Source: Acorus gramineus (Eukaryota > Streptophyta > Magnoliopsida > Acorales > Acoraceae). Taken from it: DNA of 64,000 nucleotides. Of the stretch, positions 1 to 13,978 are shown piece by piece; positions within the stretch are counted from its first letter, which is position 1, and the number at the start of each line of letters is the position of its first letter. The position numbers and the translations under genes are program-made. The stretch covers positions 17,402,579 to 17,466,578 of the forward strand of contig CM060849.1 of the NCBI GenBank assembly GCA_030737835.1, in the 5' to 3' direction. The notes beneath the pieces were generated by a model, which saw only the letters and a list, made by a program, of their open reading frames with translations, was not told the origin of the DNA and did no database searches.

Positions 1-341
1 AATTAAGATATAATTCCATATCTACCTCTTGGGAAATTCACCAATATATGGGTTTGAGAGAAATTTTAAATTGCACCTAAAAAATTCATCAGTTTATTTC
101 TATCATATCAAGAGGATTCTTGTTCTATTTTCTGCTTCTTACAGTATACCTTTTCTTAACAAATATTGATGGGAGAAAAAAAACACTTTCCAACAACTAA
201 ACCTACATCAGATGTGTTGATTTATCACAGCAAAGCTAGGTGAGGGAGGCAAGAAAAAAGTAACAAGATGTCAAAAATTATGCTCACAATATAATAGATA
301 ATGAACATGTACTACTGCAATACATCAAATGGCAATCAAAC
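1..341 (-). other. Intron of the kinesin gene
   Basis: Follows a GT donor (GAG|GTTTG) after the last visible coding exon. It is AT-rich with no coding signal; the acceptor lies off the left edge. Confidence 0.7.
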
Positions 342-3300
342 CTCTGCTTCCTTTTCTGATACATCCATCTGAAGAATCTGTATCTTCTTTTTTGCCTCTC
401 GCAGCTCATTTACACTCTCTTCAAGTTGCCTGCTAACAGTAAAAATAACACCATAAATCAAAGGGAAGCAGACATCCATAGCTCAAGGCAAAATACTGCA
501 CCTAATTGCAAACCTCAATATTCCATCATCTTCTCTTACAGTCACCAACTGTAGTTTCACTGCTTGAAGTTCCATTTCTAGCTCCTCCCTTTGCAATCGC
601 TGCTTTTCAGCCTCCCCTCTGATGATCTCAACCTGAAACAAGGAAAATCTAATTTGTATATAGAAGCACTCAGACAATGAGAGAAACTATCACCAGGCAA
701 ATTTACCTTGTTTTCAAGCACATTTACAGTGCCTTCTAACTCTTCCACGGATCTCTCTAAGAGCCTCACTTCCTCATCCTTTTCTTCAGCATAAGCCTTC
801 ATTGACTCAGATATCTAAAAGAGTTGATTAAATTTTATTAGTAGCTGCAAAAAAGAAAACTTCAGGGAATAGTAACTCAGACAAGTCTTGTCATTTACCT
901 GTCGGGCTTCAGTGGCAATTGCTTCATTTTCTTCAGCTAGAGCGTGTGCCATCTCTAACTGTTCTTTCAAGATGAGTATACCAGAATCAAGGTTAACCCT
1001 TTCATTGGTCAAGTTGACTATATCCTCTTCTAACCTCTCCTTCACCTTATTTTTCTCCAACACCTCCTCCTCAAGCAATATTTTCATCTCTAGAATTTCT
1101 TCCCTTTGAGCTTTCAACTCAACATTTTCGTCTGAAATCTGTTGTAGTGATGCCTGTTTAACTGCAAGCTCTGTCTCAAGGTCACCGATTATGCCATTTT
1201 TCTCCAACAATTCAGCTTCAAGTGCTTGCACATGAGAACCAGCCTCCTCGAGCTCATCTGATTTCAAAGCAAGTTCTTCATCTAATGATTCCAGTGTAGC
1301 CAGCATTTCATTGACCTCATCCTTTTGGTCTTTTGCATTAGATGTTGACTCCTGCAGTAAGCTCAAATCAAACAACATTCCTTTCAGCACTTCATCTTTT
1401 CGCTTCAACTCATCCTGAAGGAACAAATTCTCTGACATTAGTTCTTTAACTGACTCCTCCAAGCCTTCATAATCTGCTACAAACTTAGATGCCCTTTCTT
1501 CATATTCACAGATATCTTGAAACACTTCATCCATAGTGGTTGTGAAACTTATGATAGAGAGTACTTCATCCAGAGAATGGAAGATTTTGCCGCCAAACCC
1601 TTCCACAAACTGAACAAAATCGAGACAACTCTTGGTGCTAGAGCATAGCACAGCCAGAATTTTCTGCTCCCTTTGCTTGACCAATTTGAGCTCATCATTG
1701 AGCAAGTCATTTTCCCCCTTCAAGGCATCCATTCTCTGACAATGACAATTCATGTCTTGGGTCTTCAAATCTAGTTCCTTGGAGATGATGGAATGAAATT
1801 TTTGAAGCTCCTCTAGTTCTGAAGTTTTTGTGTCTCTGTCACTTTGTAGACTCTGCAAACAAGCTTCGAGAGAGGAACAATGGCCTTTCAACTTGCAGTT
1901 CTCCTGATCTAACATATGCATATTATGGGATAAACACTCAAGTTCCATTTGTCTTCCCTGTAAATCATCAAAAAGCCTGGAATTTTCTGACTTGAGTTCC
2001 AGTACTATATTTTTCAGTTTGTTGTTGTCTTCCTCTGCGACACTTATTTTCTGGTTCAAACTTACACCCTCTAGCCTTTTCAATTCCAGATCATTAACAG
2101 CTACTGATCTAGATTGTTGGATATCATATATCTCATTGTTCTTCAAGTCCAGCTCAGTTTGAAGCCTGGAAATAAAGGCCTGCTGAGAGCAAGCATCATC
2201 CTGAAACTTCTGATTTTGTAGATCAAGGGCAGACATGCAGCTGGATAAAGATTCTAAGTCTGCTTCTTTGGACTGCAGATCAGCAACAAGCATTTGAACT
2301 TCCATTTGGAGACCTTGAACCTGTGCATCTAGTTTTCCTTTATCTGTAAGAACATCTGCAAGCTCATTTCTCAATGCAATGTTCTGTCCATTCAAATCAT
2401 CTGTTGCACGAATCAAGGCTTCTGTTTCTTGGCTTTTTAATTTGATCATATTAAGAGCTGTCTGGCGAGACTCTATAGCAGCATTCAGTTCTGTGTTCTT
2501 CTCAACCCACTTAGTTTGTTGTCTACTGACCAAATCTTGCAACAAAGCCAATTCATGCTGTAATACTTGGTTTTGATGAACTAATTTTTGTCCCATGGCA
2601 TCCACATCAGCCTTCGTTAATTTAAATTGCAGGTCTACATCATCCATAACTTCCTTTCTCAGGCATTCCACCTCCAAAAGTTGACTTCCAGCTATTTCTT
2701 CCAGCAATTGAGCATTTCGTTCTGCGGCCTTCATGTCCTCATTCAATTGCAATATGCTGACACTGTTCTGCTTTAACTTAAATGAAACTTCTTCAAGTTC
2801 TCCCCTTAAAAGGACCATTTCAGCATCCTTCTCTACCAAAATCTGTTCATCCACTGCCTTGTCCATCATAAGAAGAGCAATACCTTTCTTCATTTCTTCA
2901 ACAATTGAATTGAGTGTCTCTATCTCACTTTCTGCATTAACGGTCTGGATGACCATCTTGTTGGATTCCGCTGCCTTCTGCTTGATCTCTGATCTCAATA
3001 CAAGTAACTCAAGGTCTTTAGTGGATAAGCCTATCATAATAGATTCCATTTGACATTCAATGAGTTTCTTGAAATGTTCAATGACTTCTTGTGGTCCAGA
3101 CTGCATCGACTGAGAAACGGTATAATCCACAACAAGACCCAGATCTTTATACATTAAATCCCTGAACATCTCATGCTGACGCTGGACATGTGCCAGCAAA
3201 CTTAAAGACTTCTCCAGCTGGGAACGGAGCTCATCATTTTCTCTCAATAGTTTTTCTTGATCGGATAATGCTGTTATGGCACTACGGTTATTTTGATCCA

Positions 3301-6300
3301 GCTCTTTCATCAGTATAGCAAGCTCAGAGGCCATAGAGTTTGACCTCTCCAACATCAATTCTTCTTGGACTTGCACGTCAGAAATTTTCTTCTCAAAAGA
3401 AATCAATTTTGCTTTAAGATTTCCCATTTCATCTTCCTTTCTAGATATGCGATTGAAACTGTTGTTGACATCAACCAGGAGCTTTCCCTTAAGGATGCTA
3501 CACATTTCCAATTCCTTCTTTGCTCTGAAATTGTGCTCCTTGAGAATAGCAACCATTGCATTTGATTCACTCAGACCATTATGCAAAAAACCATTTTCTG
3601 CATTTAATCCTGTAACTGCCTCCAACAAAATCCCCATATGGCAAAGGTGTAATATGGACACCGCACAATCTCTTCCCACAATCTCAGACCAGATTTCTTC
3701 CAACCATGTCCTCGTGAAACCTGTTGCCTGCAGAAGATCAGCCCGAAGGCAGTTTATGTCGTTACCAATCAACTTGACTTCCTCACTCAAATTGTCCTGT
3801 GCCTCCATAAATATATTATCCACGGCCAGTACTAGGCTATTCACTTCAGCCAGGCTTTGCGATACTCTCTTCTCTAGTTGCTCATGGTGATGCTCCTTCT
3901 CATTAAGAGATGCCTGTGTACTTTCGACCTCGCTGATTAAGCTGTTCCTCTCACTGATTAATGATTTTTCAATTGCCTGATACCTTTTCATCTCATGTTT
4001 GGCAGCTTCATTTGCTTTCACCAGTGCGTTAACTGTAATATCTGCTTCCCTCATAGTTTCTTGGGCCTCCTCAAGTTTATTCAATAGTCCCGAAGCCTCG
4101 ATAGTTTTTAGTTCTGCGAGCAACTTTGCATCATGAAGTTCTGACACGAGCTCCTACATTAAAACAATAAAAAAGAAAAGCTAAGTCATCACATTGCAGG
4201 AAAAATGAAAAGAATAAATGAATATCTGGAATCCATACCTCTTTTCTTTTCCACCAACATGCCACTGATTCTTTGGCCACTCCCTCCACCATTTGCAGAT
4301 CATGGCTCAACTTCAGCGTTCTTGTTTCAATCAGTTTTTCTTTATCAATCATCTCAGACTGCAGCTTAAGTATTTGGGTTGTCAAAACTTCAATGCCCTT
4401 TCTGCTCCGTAACTCAGATTGTTTAATACATTCTTTTTCATCTGCAAGTTTGTTCATTTGCCTTTGAACTTGCTTAAGACTCTCAAGTGCAGTCTCTATT
4501 TCTTTCCTTAGAAGAAGAATGGTCATTTCTTTATTATAAGGAGATCTGGAAGTCCTTCCACACTCAAACTCTTTCTCGTCAAGGATGTAGTCTTTAACTT
4601 TTCTTTGTGGAGAATAATCTGTATGCTTGATTATTCCAGGACAGTCGCATGTGCACCCGTCTGCAGAGGTCTTCATACAATCATCTGCCACATCACGAAC
4701 ATAATGCGACAGGTTATGACTGATTTCTTGAGAATTTTCAATCTCAGTCTGCACAAATATAAAAATGCATGGAATTAATAAAAACTGCATCTGCCAACCT
4801 CAATATATTTAACAACTTATCTAGATTCTATATGTGAAATACAGTGAGATTGGCCAAAAAGATGATATGAAAACTTGCATAGAAGAAGACAGCCATAACA
4901 CATATTATCAAAGTCAGATGATAAAAAATAAAATAAAATTTACCTGATTTTCACAAATCCTTTCTGTGCATGTAATATCATCTTTAGTGGGACTTGTTAT
5001 TTTATCAATTCCTTCCATATCCTCAACATACTGATGCATGCTTGTATGGAGTATGTTTATTCCCAATTTAAACTCAGTTAGCTTCTCTTCCGTTTTCAGG
5101 AGATCGTATTCAACCTTCGATTCCTCCTCCTCTAACTTTTCCAGTTGTTGTTCCATAGCATGAACGCGAACCTGCTCTCTTGCAAGTTCCAGTTTTAAAT
5201 TTTCACTGTTCTCCTCAGATTCTTCTAATTGCAATTTAAGAGTCTGAATTTCATTCTCCACTTCGGACCTCGAGGAAATCTGATCTTGTAGAAGAGCATG
5301 CTTCTGGAGATACTTTGTCGATGTATCATCAAGCTGGAGCTTTGTTTTCTGCAACTCCACCAGATTTCTTGAATTTATTTCAGATAACTGATTCACTGTA
5401 ATGAATGCAACAGTAGCAGAGACCTCTGATTTCCGAATCTGATCTTCCTTGAACTTTATATTGTCCTGCAGCCCACTTATGATAGACAAGCTTTCAGATA
5501 ACTCTGACGAAAGACGTTGAATCTCTCTTTCCTTCTCACTGGATTCTTGCTGGTGTGCTTCAGTTATTGCCAGCGTAGCTCCTCGCAAAGACCTAAGTTT
5601 CCACTCCATATCACTCCTTATATTTTGTGCTTCCCCCAAACACTTTTGAAGTTCTTCAATGACTAAATTCTTCTGAGACACAGTTCTCATGATCCTCCCA
5701 ACCTGTTCTCCTACCCAGGTCCTCTGAGAAGAGGAAGGAACAATAGAGTCAAGCTGATCAGAAGCATCTTCAAGAGCAGTGTGACCATCAGCAAGAACTT
5801 CTGTTATGTCACAAGCTAGTTGTTCCCAGTCTTGAGTTAAAGACCTCAATTCATCATCTTTTTCCAGAAGAAGATCTCTTAACCTTTGATCATCTTGGGT
5901 CAGGAAGTGCATCTTTCATTCTGATCTTTCAATTCAGTTTCCAGCAACAACCAACTCTGTTTTGCTTCCAATTCATTTCTCCTACTCTCTTCAATTTGCT
6001 GCTGAAGTGTGGCAAGTTCTTCCTGCAAACAAACAATGACCTCCGCTGTTTCGGCCTCAACCTGTCTGCGAACCTCATCCATTTCTTGTTCATCATGGAC
6101 CTGGGAAGCCTGATCAGCGTGGTACCTGGTGTTCAATTTCTTGGCCTTTTCAAGGGATGCTTGCATTCTTCTCAGTCTTGCTGGTAAAGGAGAATCCTCA
6201 GACCACTTAAAAGATTGATCATGAGGATACTGGGGTGAGAAGCTAAGTTTCTCACCCCCTTCAACATGACTTGCAATTCGTTCTTTCAAATTACAAATCT

Positions 6301-9300
6301 CCTGCTCCTGTTTTCTCAAGAGCTCAACATATTGGTTGTTACTTTCTCGTAGATCCTCCAGCTCGGCTATTGACAGAATCTGTTGAGATTCAAGAGCATC
6401 AATCACAGATCTTGCATCTTTCAACTCATTCTTTGAATCATCATAATGCTTGCTGATCTGCTTAAGGCTCTCTTCCACCCTTACAAGTTCATTGCTCTCA
6501 TGAATCACCCGTTCTTCTACCTTGACACGAGATACTTTCTCTTCTTCAAGAATCACTTTTAGAATATCCAACTCCAACTGCAGATTCATGATTTGCTCAG
6601 CAGATCCCATCTCTGACTTCTTTTCCTGATCTTTTTGAAGCAATATTTCATCAGGTGTTTGGAATGCTGTTGACACCAAGCACTGCTCCTGTAACATATG
6701 AGAATCTAATTTGTCAGGATTACGTGTAACACACGTAATATAAATTTTTTTTGTCAATCCAGCCAATTTTAGGAGGTTGCATTCAAGTAGAAAGACTCAA
6801 AAGATTTTTTAAACAATGATTAAACACAACTTTTGGAGTGTTACTTATGCTGTGATAACAAGAAGGTATTTAAAATGGCACTACCTTCTGAAGTTCCGCA
6901 CTGGGACTGAAATGACAAGGGAACTTCATCTTCTTCAACTGAGACTGCAGAACATCTATGTCCCTGCACAGCATGAAAAGAGCAGATTCTCATGATATGG
7001 CACTTTTTCTTTGGGCAGGATGATAAGGTAGTACAGACCACCACAAAAAAAAATCGATGCTTCCAATTTACACAAATTGACAAAAACACTTAATCACAGA
7101 TAAATCAAGTACCTGGAGAGTATTGTATTAGCCTCAGTACAAGATTTAAGTTTATCCCTGCAGTCATCCAACTCTTCACGTGTTCTTTCCAACTAAAGAT
7201 ACAACAAAAAAAAAATTTAGTTTGAGACAGAAAAAGAAGTTTTTATAAAAGTTATATCAGTTTGGTTTTTAAATGCAACAGTTAGTTATCGAGGTAAATG
7301 TTATAAACTGAACCTCTATGCGCAACAGGTCGGATTCTTTATTTCCACTACAAATGCCAACATAACTAGCCTCCTGTATTCCCAGAAAAGAAATTTTGTT
7401 GAGAAAGGTGAAAAGGAAAATGCACACAAAAGGCAAAGTCTAACTGGAAATTTGGTATATATAAAAAAAACCTTTGGTATCCTGTTTGATATTGTTTGTT
7501 CATCCAGATCAGGATTCTCATCAAAGATTTGGATAAGCTGTGCACCAGAATATAAGCATCATTGGTAAGATAACAAGCTCCACAGATGGAAATAAAAATA
7601 GTGTTCAGATAATATAAAAAGTAATGTTCAGATGTTAAACCTGATCCCGTAACTCTGACACTTCTCCTAATAAAATTTCTCTCTCTCCTTCCTCATAGAA
7701 GTCCTGAAACCTGGCAAGACATAATGCTAGCTTTTCTTTAGCAATAGAAGCAATTTGATCAGGAAGAGTTTTTTTTTTTAAAAAAAAGACAGTCTATCAT
7801 GATTGCAGATGTCAGTGAAGTGAAGGGAAACAGAACTGGAGAATGTACCCATAAGGTTTGATCAGGAACAGTTAAAGACACATTCAAGAAATTACCTTCT
7901 AAGTTGATCCAGAAGCCTGATGTTCTCCAAAGCGAAACGAGTTACCTCTGGGTTCCTATCAACTCGTGTTCGTAGCAACTGTATCTCTTCTGACTGAGCC
8001 TTATTCTCTTCCAACAAATATGAATCTACGGGCACCACACCTTCCAAAAGTGCCTCCATTCTCTGAATCTTATCCTCTCGAAATCTTAGCATCATTTTGG
8101 TGCACCGGGTATCCTCTTCTCTCTGACGAACCTGGAAAGTGAAGCACTAGTTAATTTATTTCTGCACGTTTAGAACATGACTATTTTCTGCAGATTGGTA
8201 TTAGTTAGATGGATGACGGTACCAAACGATTTAGCTGCTCAATTTCAGCTTCAAGCTGCTTGATAGTGGTGTCTGACATCTTTTCTCTTCTTAGAGAGCC
8301 AGCCAACGTCTTCTCCAAATATTTCAACTGGGACACATGTGAATAATATCCCACCATAGTCATCACTAGGACTTAAACTTATCATAAGGTGATGAGAGAA
8401 TACACAGTTTACTGTTACAAATACATGGAATGATAAAAAAAAAAACTTGAGAGAAACCATGAGTCATTAAAATTGAGGTTTGTCTGGGCAAGGGGCATGA
8501 TTTTGATTGACTGGTCAAGATTGCATGTGAAATTCTCCTGATGCTATTAACATCCAAAAATCTGTGGATTTTGAAAATATGCCAAAAAAAAACTCCAATG
8601 AAACATGAGATTCTCAATGTCTGTGGATTTGACAAACATAACCATGGAATTCTCTAACCGAAACAGGACTCAGCCATGAACATGAGCAAGTTTGCAATTG
8701 AAATATTATGTTGAAGTAGATTTTTGACAAATATATGAAAGTTTTCATTAATTTCCTTGTGTTATAAATAGCTGTTCAAATCCTCCAAATAAATATCATC
8801 ATACAACAATCACGTATAACATCGATGAACCTGATACAACTCATATAATTCAAAAACTACCACATAGCATAAGTTGACCAAGAAACTTTTTGTTGGATCA
8901 GCATACCTGTTTAGTTGAAACTCTTATGCTGCCTAGTTCTTCACATCCATTCATCTCATCCATCTTTCTATCAATTTCATACAACTTTTCTGAGGCAAAT
9001 GTGTCGCATTCTTCACTTTCAGATTCGCCAAAGATAGTTGTGCGGAATGATAGAGATCTTGAAACATTTTGACGTTTTAGGACTGAAAGTTCCTCCTGAT
9101 AATTCAGATAAGCGAAGTTTAATTTTACATGAACATGTATAAAATAAAAAGAATATAACCTAGTTATTCGTTTTGCCTTTTGCATTTTCTTTTAATAATT
9201 TGTATGCTTTTCTCTGTAGTTTACTATTTTTTATAATAAAATTGGTAGGTACCACCTTTTTCAATAATTAAATATACACATTAACATAGCACACAACCTT

Positions 9301-12137
9301 TAACAAGCGTATCTGGTGTTGTAAAGCAATCACATCTTCAGAAAAATCTTCATTCACAACAGCCTTGTAAAAAAAAAAAAAAATCAAAGGATTAGCTGAT
9401 TAGGAATTAATTGGAAGATAACCATTCCAAAGGAATTAGGTCTTCAGATTCATATTACCCCAGGAACCATGCACGTGATAATAGAACTTACATTATTCTG
9501 AATAAGTTTTGCACGCTGAGCAAATTTTAGAGTGCTCAATGTTTCATTTGTGCAGCTGCAAAATAGAAGAAGATATCAGAAAATATAGGAAAACAAAAGT
9601 TGAATGCGCAATGGATCAAGAGAAGAAACATGGGGCAGCCCTCACCAAACAGAAGGACTAACATTTGCTATTATCATTGTTTTTGAGTTCCCTCCAAGTG
9701 AGTCCTGCAACCAGGTTCAATCTTCAGTTCAATCCTAAAGTGTATTCAAGGAGAAGGGAAAACATAATAATTACGCCTGACCTGGAGAAGAAATGTCAGC
9801 CTTGAATCTCTATAGGGAATGTGTCGCTGTTTTCCATGTGCCACATCAACAAGCACCATTATGACATGTCTGTTAAATACAAATGCACAACATCATGAAC
9901 CAAAAGTGTGAAACATGGAAACGAGATATGCTCATAATAGCACAGAAGAGTAAGAATGAAACTGTGAGCAAGTCTTCACATAATATAACTCAATTGAATA
10001 TTTTGTCACTATAAATTAGATTACCCAAGCGTTGATAGGGATCTGTTGATACTAGCAGCCTCTTTTAAGCGTTCACCATCTGCACCTGATGTCTTCTGCC
10101 TGCTTGGAAGATGTTCCTAGTCAACAGACAGCCTGATGGCAAACTAAACAAATTCCCATGTTTATGATAGGCTCATAAGTTACACCGCACCTTTCTGAAC
10201 CAGCAAGATCTACAAGGTTTAGCCTTGCAAATCGTAAATTCGTTGTGGAATCCTTTTCCCACCGGCTCTCTATTATACATGTAAAGACGCTGTGTGAACG
10301 GCTGCTCTCACGGTTCATGTTTGTAGCTGCCACTCTCCTATTTGCTGACCCCTGATGACAAGGATTAACAAGAGTGGAGGTTTTAGTCTGATGTACGATG
10401 GAAGTCTGGACCAATAATGCAACAAAATTGGTTGATTACCTGAATCAGAAGCCTAAGAATATCATTCACAGTTTCAACTTCAAATTCTGTCAGATTTTCA
10501 ACATATACTCCCTTCTTCATATCCTCCCGGAGCTGGCAAGCACAAGAACAAATACATGCTTAATCTAGCCATCTAAAAAACTTGGGAAAAGCAGAAAGAG
10601 ATTGAACTTACAAGCAGATTAGTGGATGAAGGATCAAGAAGATCTGTAATCTGTTCATTGTAAATCTCCAAGAATGAACACTTGCAATGATATTTTAATT
10701 TCTCATCTCTCCTGCTTTCCTCTTCCTACACCCAAAGTAGAAATAGAAACTCTATCATGATCTATTTCCGCAAAAGCAGAACAGCAGAACAGAACAGAAC
10801 ATGATGGTGGCATTACCGCTTTGATTCTGGCAAATAAAAACTCAAAGATGCGTGGTGTCATTCCACGATCAGGACCAGGCCTGACTTCCAGCTCATCAAT
10901 CTCACCAAGCATTGTATGTGTCTTCCCACTCCCAGTCTACAATTGCACCGCAGTGTAGAAGCCACAATATCACCAACAACATAATATTTTAACAAAATAC
11001 AGGAACCAGCCATTATTGAATGCATAGGCAGCATAGCCACCATATTGATAAAAAACAAATCCAGAATGTAAGTGACGTCTGAATTGACATGCATCTCATA
11101 TTAACCCAATGAACTTATTCTTTCAAAATTACCTGTCCATAAGCAAACATGCAACTATTGTATCCCGACAGACAATTCTCAACCATCGGCAGACCGGCCA
11201 CGCGGAAAAGCATTTCCTGCATAAAACACAATATTTTAAGCCACATAGAAGCTACATATATTCTCACCCTTGATATTTTGATTAAAAAAAACCCGGACCT
11301 GAGTAACTGTTTCACAAGCCACATGATCAAATGTGAATCGGGTCTCTGGATGGCCAATCCACGTGATGCTCTGAGCACTCTCTTGCTTCAGACACCTGCT
11401 ATAACCTTGCAAGCTTCGCTCCATACCATTCAAAGGACGCACCCTAATCACAACCTAATTTAATTTCAACAAACACCCAGCAATCAAAACCCACCACGTC
11501 TCTTTCACCTAGTTTTCCACACAATACCAAGAAAATGTAATACCTGAACATTGTGGTCCATCCAGAAAGATGGGTCCTCCCGGAGCTCAAAGTGAGGAAC
11601 TTCAACAGTATTGACCACCATAGGCAGGCCCTGGTGGATCGGCAACCCCCTCGAGGGAGCAGTAAAACCCGCTGAACGGGGTCCGTTGCTCAAAGGAGGG
11701 CGGGACCCACTCCAAGTGGCAATGCCACCACCCGGGTTCAAACTGGGCTTGTTGACGCTCCTCGTCGGCGTGTTCTGGGTCGAACCGCTCTCCGACTGGT
11801 TCGACGAGGCCGCCACCCTCGCCGTCCGGAACGAACGGGGCGTCGCAACTGCATCACCTCCTCCGCCATCCTTATGGACCCACCCAAACCGGTTCCTCGG
11901 CTGCGCCGGGGGCTTCTCCGGGGTTCGCATCGGCACCGGGGGCTTCAAAGGGGTCCGCGAGTCGGGGACGGATCTCGGGACCCTCTGCGGCTCCTGGATC
12001 GTGACGAGCGGGGGCCTGTCGGGATCCGACACCGGATGGACGTCCGGAGCGTCCACGTCCATCGCATCGACGGGCGCGTTCTCCGATGACTCGGGCTTGG
12101 TGATGTTTCGGCGGAAGAGCTTCAGATCCCTCAACAT
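342..12137 (-). CDS. KIN12: KIN-12 class kinesin, POK1/POK2 (KIN-12C/D) type; 3' end outside window
   Basis: Plus-end kinesin of the KIN-12 family; family members act at the phragmoplast and cortical division zone in cytokinesis. Exons (minus): 11544-12137, 11299-11454, 11133-11216, 10817-10936, 10612-10725, 10440-10532, 10191-10351, 10025-10099, 9782-9869, 9646-9704, 9492-9555, 9298-9363, 8907-9095, 8223-8327, 7896-8131, 7641-7710, 7472-7537, 7314-7373, 7113-7192, 6885-6963, 4944-6688, 4239-4748, 899-4153, 707-814, 502-632, 342-429. The start gives [10 protein letters not shown], followed by a Pro-rich N-terminus. The motor spans about residues 199-536, with P-loop GQTGSGKT, switch [10 protein letters not shown], switch [11 protein letters not shown] and [17 protein letters not shown]. 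The rest is coiled coil. Phases agree across all exons except 4944-6688, which lacks one base near 5907-5917. At least 2,798 aa are visible, matching the very long POK2 type rather than ~1,300-aa PAKRP1. A donor follows 342, so the gene continues off the left edge. Confidence 0.93.
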
Positions 12138-12594
12138 TCTTCGGATTCGAACGCGATGAGAACCGAAATTCTGAGAGATCTGGAAATTGTGATTCAAATC
12201 AAGGTGGAAGGGAAGAAAGAGTACCTGAAGGAGGAATTGAAGAACAAGACACGTAGGTGCCTAATCTTTCAAGGTTCTGGATTTAGGGTTTCGATCGGGT
12301 CGGAATGCATGGAAATTTAGGGTTTTTCGTCTCTCTCTCTCTCTCTCTGAGACTGTCTCTTGAGCTGGACAGAGAGCGTTATTTTGATTTTGGATATGGA
12401 GGAGGCGTTGGGAATGGACGGTTGAGATTGACGGATCGGTAGGTTTTCAAAATTTGGGGATTCACAGCGCGCAAGTTTGGTTTGAAATGGTGAGGGGTAA
12501 TTTGGGAATAATTGGGGTTTGATTTTTTCAAATGATGATGCAATAAAGATAACATTAAAGTGTGTTGGGAGGGTATTATTGGATTATCGTTTTT

Positions 12595-12605
12595 TTCAAC
12601 GGCTA
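12595..12605 (+). promoter_or_regulatory. Candidate MSA (mitosis-specific activator) element upstream of the kinesin
   Basis: The sequence TTCAACGGCTA matches the plant MSA consensus YCYAACGGYYA at 10 of 11 positions and contains the AACGG core bound by three-repeat MYBs. It lies about 460 bp upstream of the kinesin ATG on the opposite strand; MSA elements are known to work in either orientation. G2/M expression would suit a cytokinesis kinesin. A single short match could be chance. Confidence 0.35.
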
Positions 12606-13228
12606 GTTTGGTTTTTGTTCTGTCAATTTTTTTTGGGTGAAATTTTGAATTTTGTACGGATTCAGTTGGACAAAAAAAAATGTCGGGGAAGTGATATGCC
12701 AATTGGGAATTTTGGGACCCAGTGGCTTTTGAAACATGTGACATTTTCATCTCAAGCTTTGAATCAGTTTTTTTATTTGGAGTGACAAATTTCTGTCAAA
12801 AAAATCTTAATATAATTTTTATAATTCTTTTAATCTTATAATATAAAAATATATATTTATATGCATGGGATCTTTTACACGAAAACCGCATCACCCAAAA
12901 AAAAAACCGCAATCACACAATCTTTAAATCACAATCTAAATTTTATGTAATTGACTGATTGAATATACTAATTCTAACCAATCACCAAAGCATCTCAATT
13001 TTTTTCTCTCATTAATTAAGCAATTCAAATACTTATGAAGACATGAATTAAATATGTGTAGACTATTTAACACCATCTGTGAAGAACATATACATGAATA
13101 AAAAGTTTTACCCGTGAGGATACTAATATTATATCAGATCTTGTTAGCCCCACATGTGATCTAATCTATAGAGATACCCATCACCAATGGTATAAATTAG
13201 AATTGACTGTTATGAATATTGGATCTTC

Positions 13229-13441
13229 AACCAATATCACTTTGACTCATCAAACCTGGGTCGACCGGCGTGAGAACTGTGGCTTTGTTGGCTTTATCTA
13301 GATATTATGTCTCTCTATGTATCCCTCTCCTTTCCCTCTCATACCCCCATTCGAAGTTTATAATTCGATATTTATTAATGAAAATCGGATAGCAAATATC
13401 TAACTTTAAAAAAAAAAAAAAAAAAACCAATATCATTTTGA
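13229..13441 (+). mobile_element. SINE-like retroposon with poly(A) tail and 17-bp target-site duplication
   Basis: A ~180-bp insert (about 13246-13424) ends in an 18-nt A run. It is flanked by direct repeats at 13229-13245 and 13425-13441 that match at 16 of 17 positions (AACCAATATCAYTTTGA). A poly(A) tail plus a long target-site duplication is the hallmark of LINE-type reverse transcription. No clear tRNA A box is visible, so it may be a degenerate SINE or a small retroposed transcript. Confidence 0.7.
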
Positions 13442-13978
13442 ATGGAAAGACCAACCACAAAGAAATTGGATAAACTATAAAGTCCAGTGAACACATCAAA
13501 GAAAAATAACTCTCATAAACTATAGATATATGTATAAATAAAATAAATAGCATCCCGCATGTTTAAAAAAAAATATGAAGACATCTCGTGAAAATAGATA
13601 TGAAATCTAGTGTAAAACCTTGTTTTTAAACACTAGGCCAGGATTAAAAGTAAAACAAGAATGAAAAAAATGTGTGTATATATATCTATTATATAATGCA
13701 TTATTTCATAGCGCTATATGTACTTTCAACTCTTAATTACCTCTTTTAAAAACACCACCATCTTAAAAATTTAAGCTAACTAGCTACACAATGGATAGCT
13801 TATTTATTCAGCACACAAAGGGTTCAATTAACCAATGATCCCTACTAGTAAAGCAGGCCATGGGCTCACTATATGATCTCTCTCACCCACCAGATAACTA
13901 GCAACAAACATCATATCATACAGAGAATTACACCTCCATATCTGATACATATATATGCATGCGAGGCCGCGAGGGACT

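Larger units (their letters stand above)
12138..13978. other. Intergenic: kinesin 5' region and 3' flank of dioxygenase
   Basis: The kinesin 5' leader side holds a CT-dinucleotide run near 12331-12350. Beyond 12780 the DNA is AT-rich and shows only the retroposon at 13246-13424. I saw no supported gene here. Confidence 0.6.

Noticed and set aside
11611-12159. 182-codon plus-strand frame over kinesin exon 1
   Set aside because: Antisense shadow of the GC-rich kinesin N-terminus.
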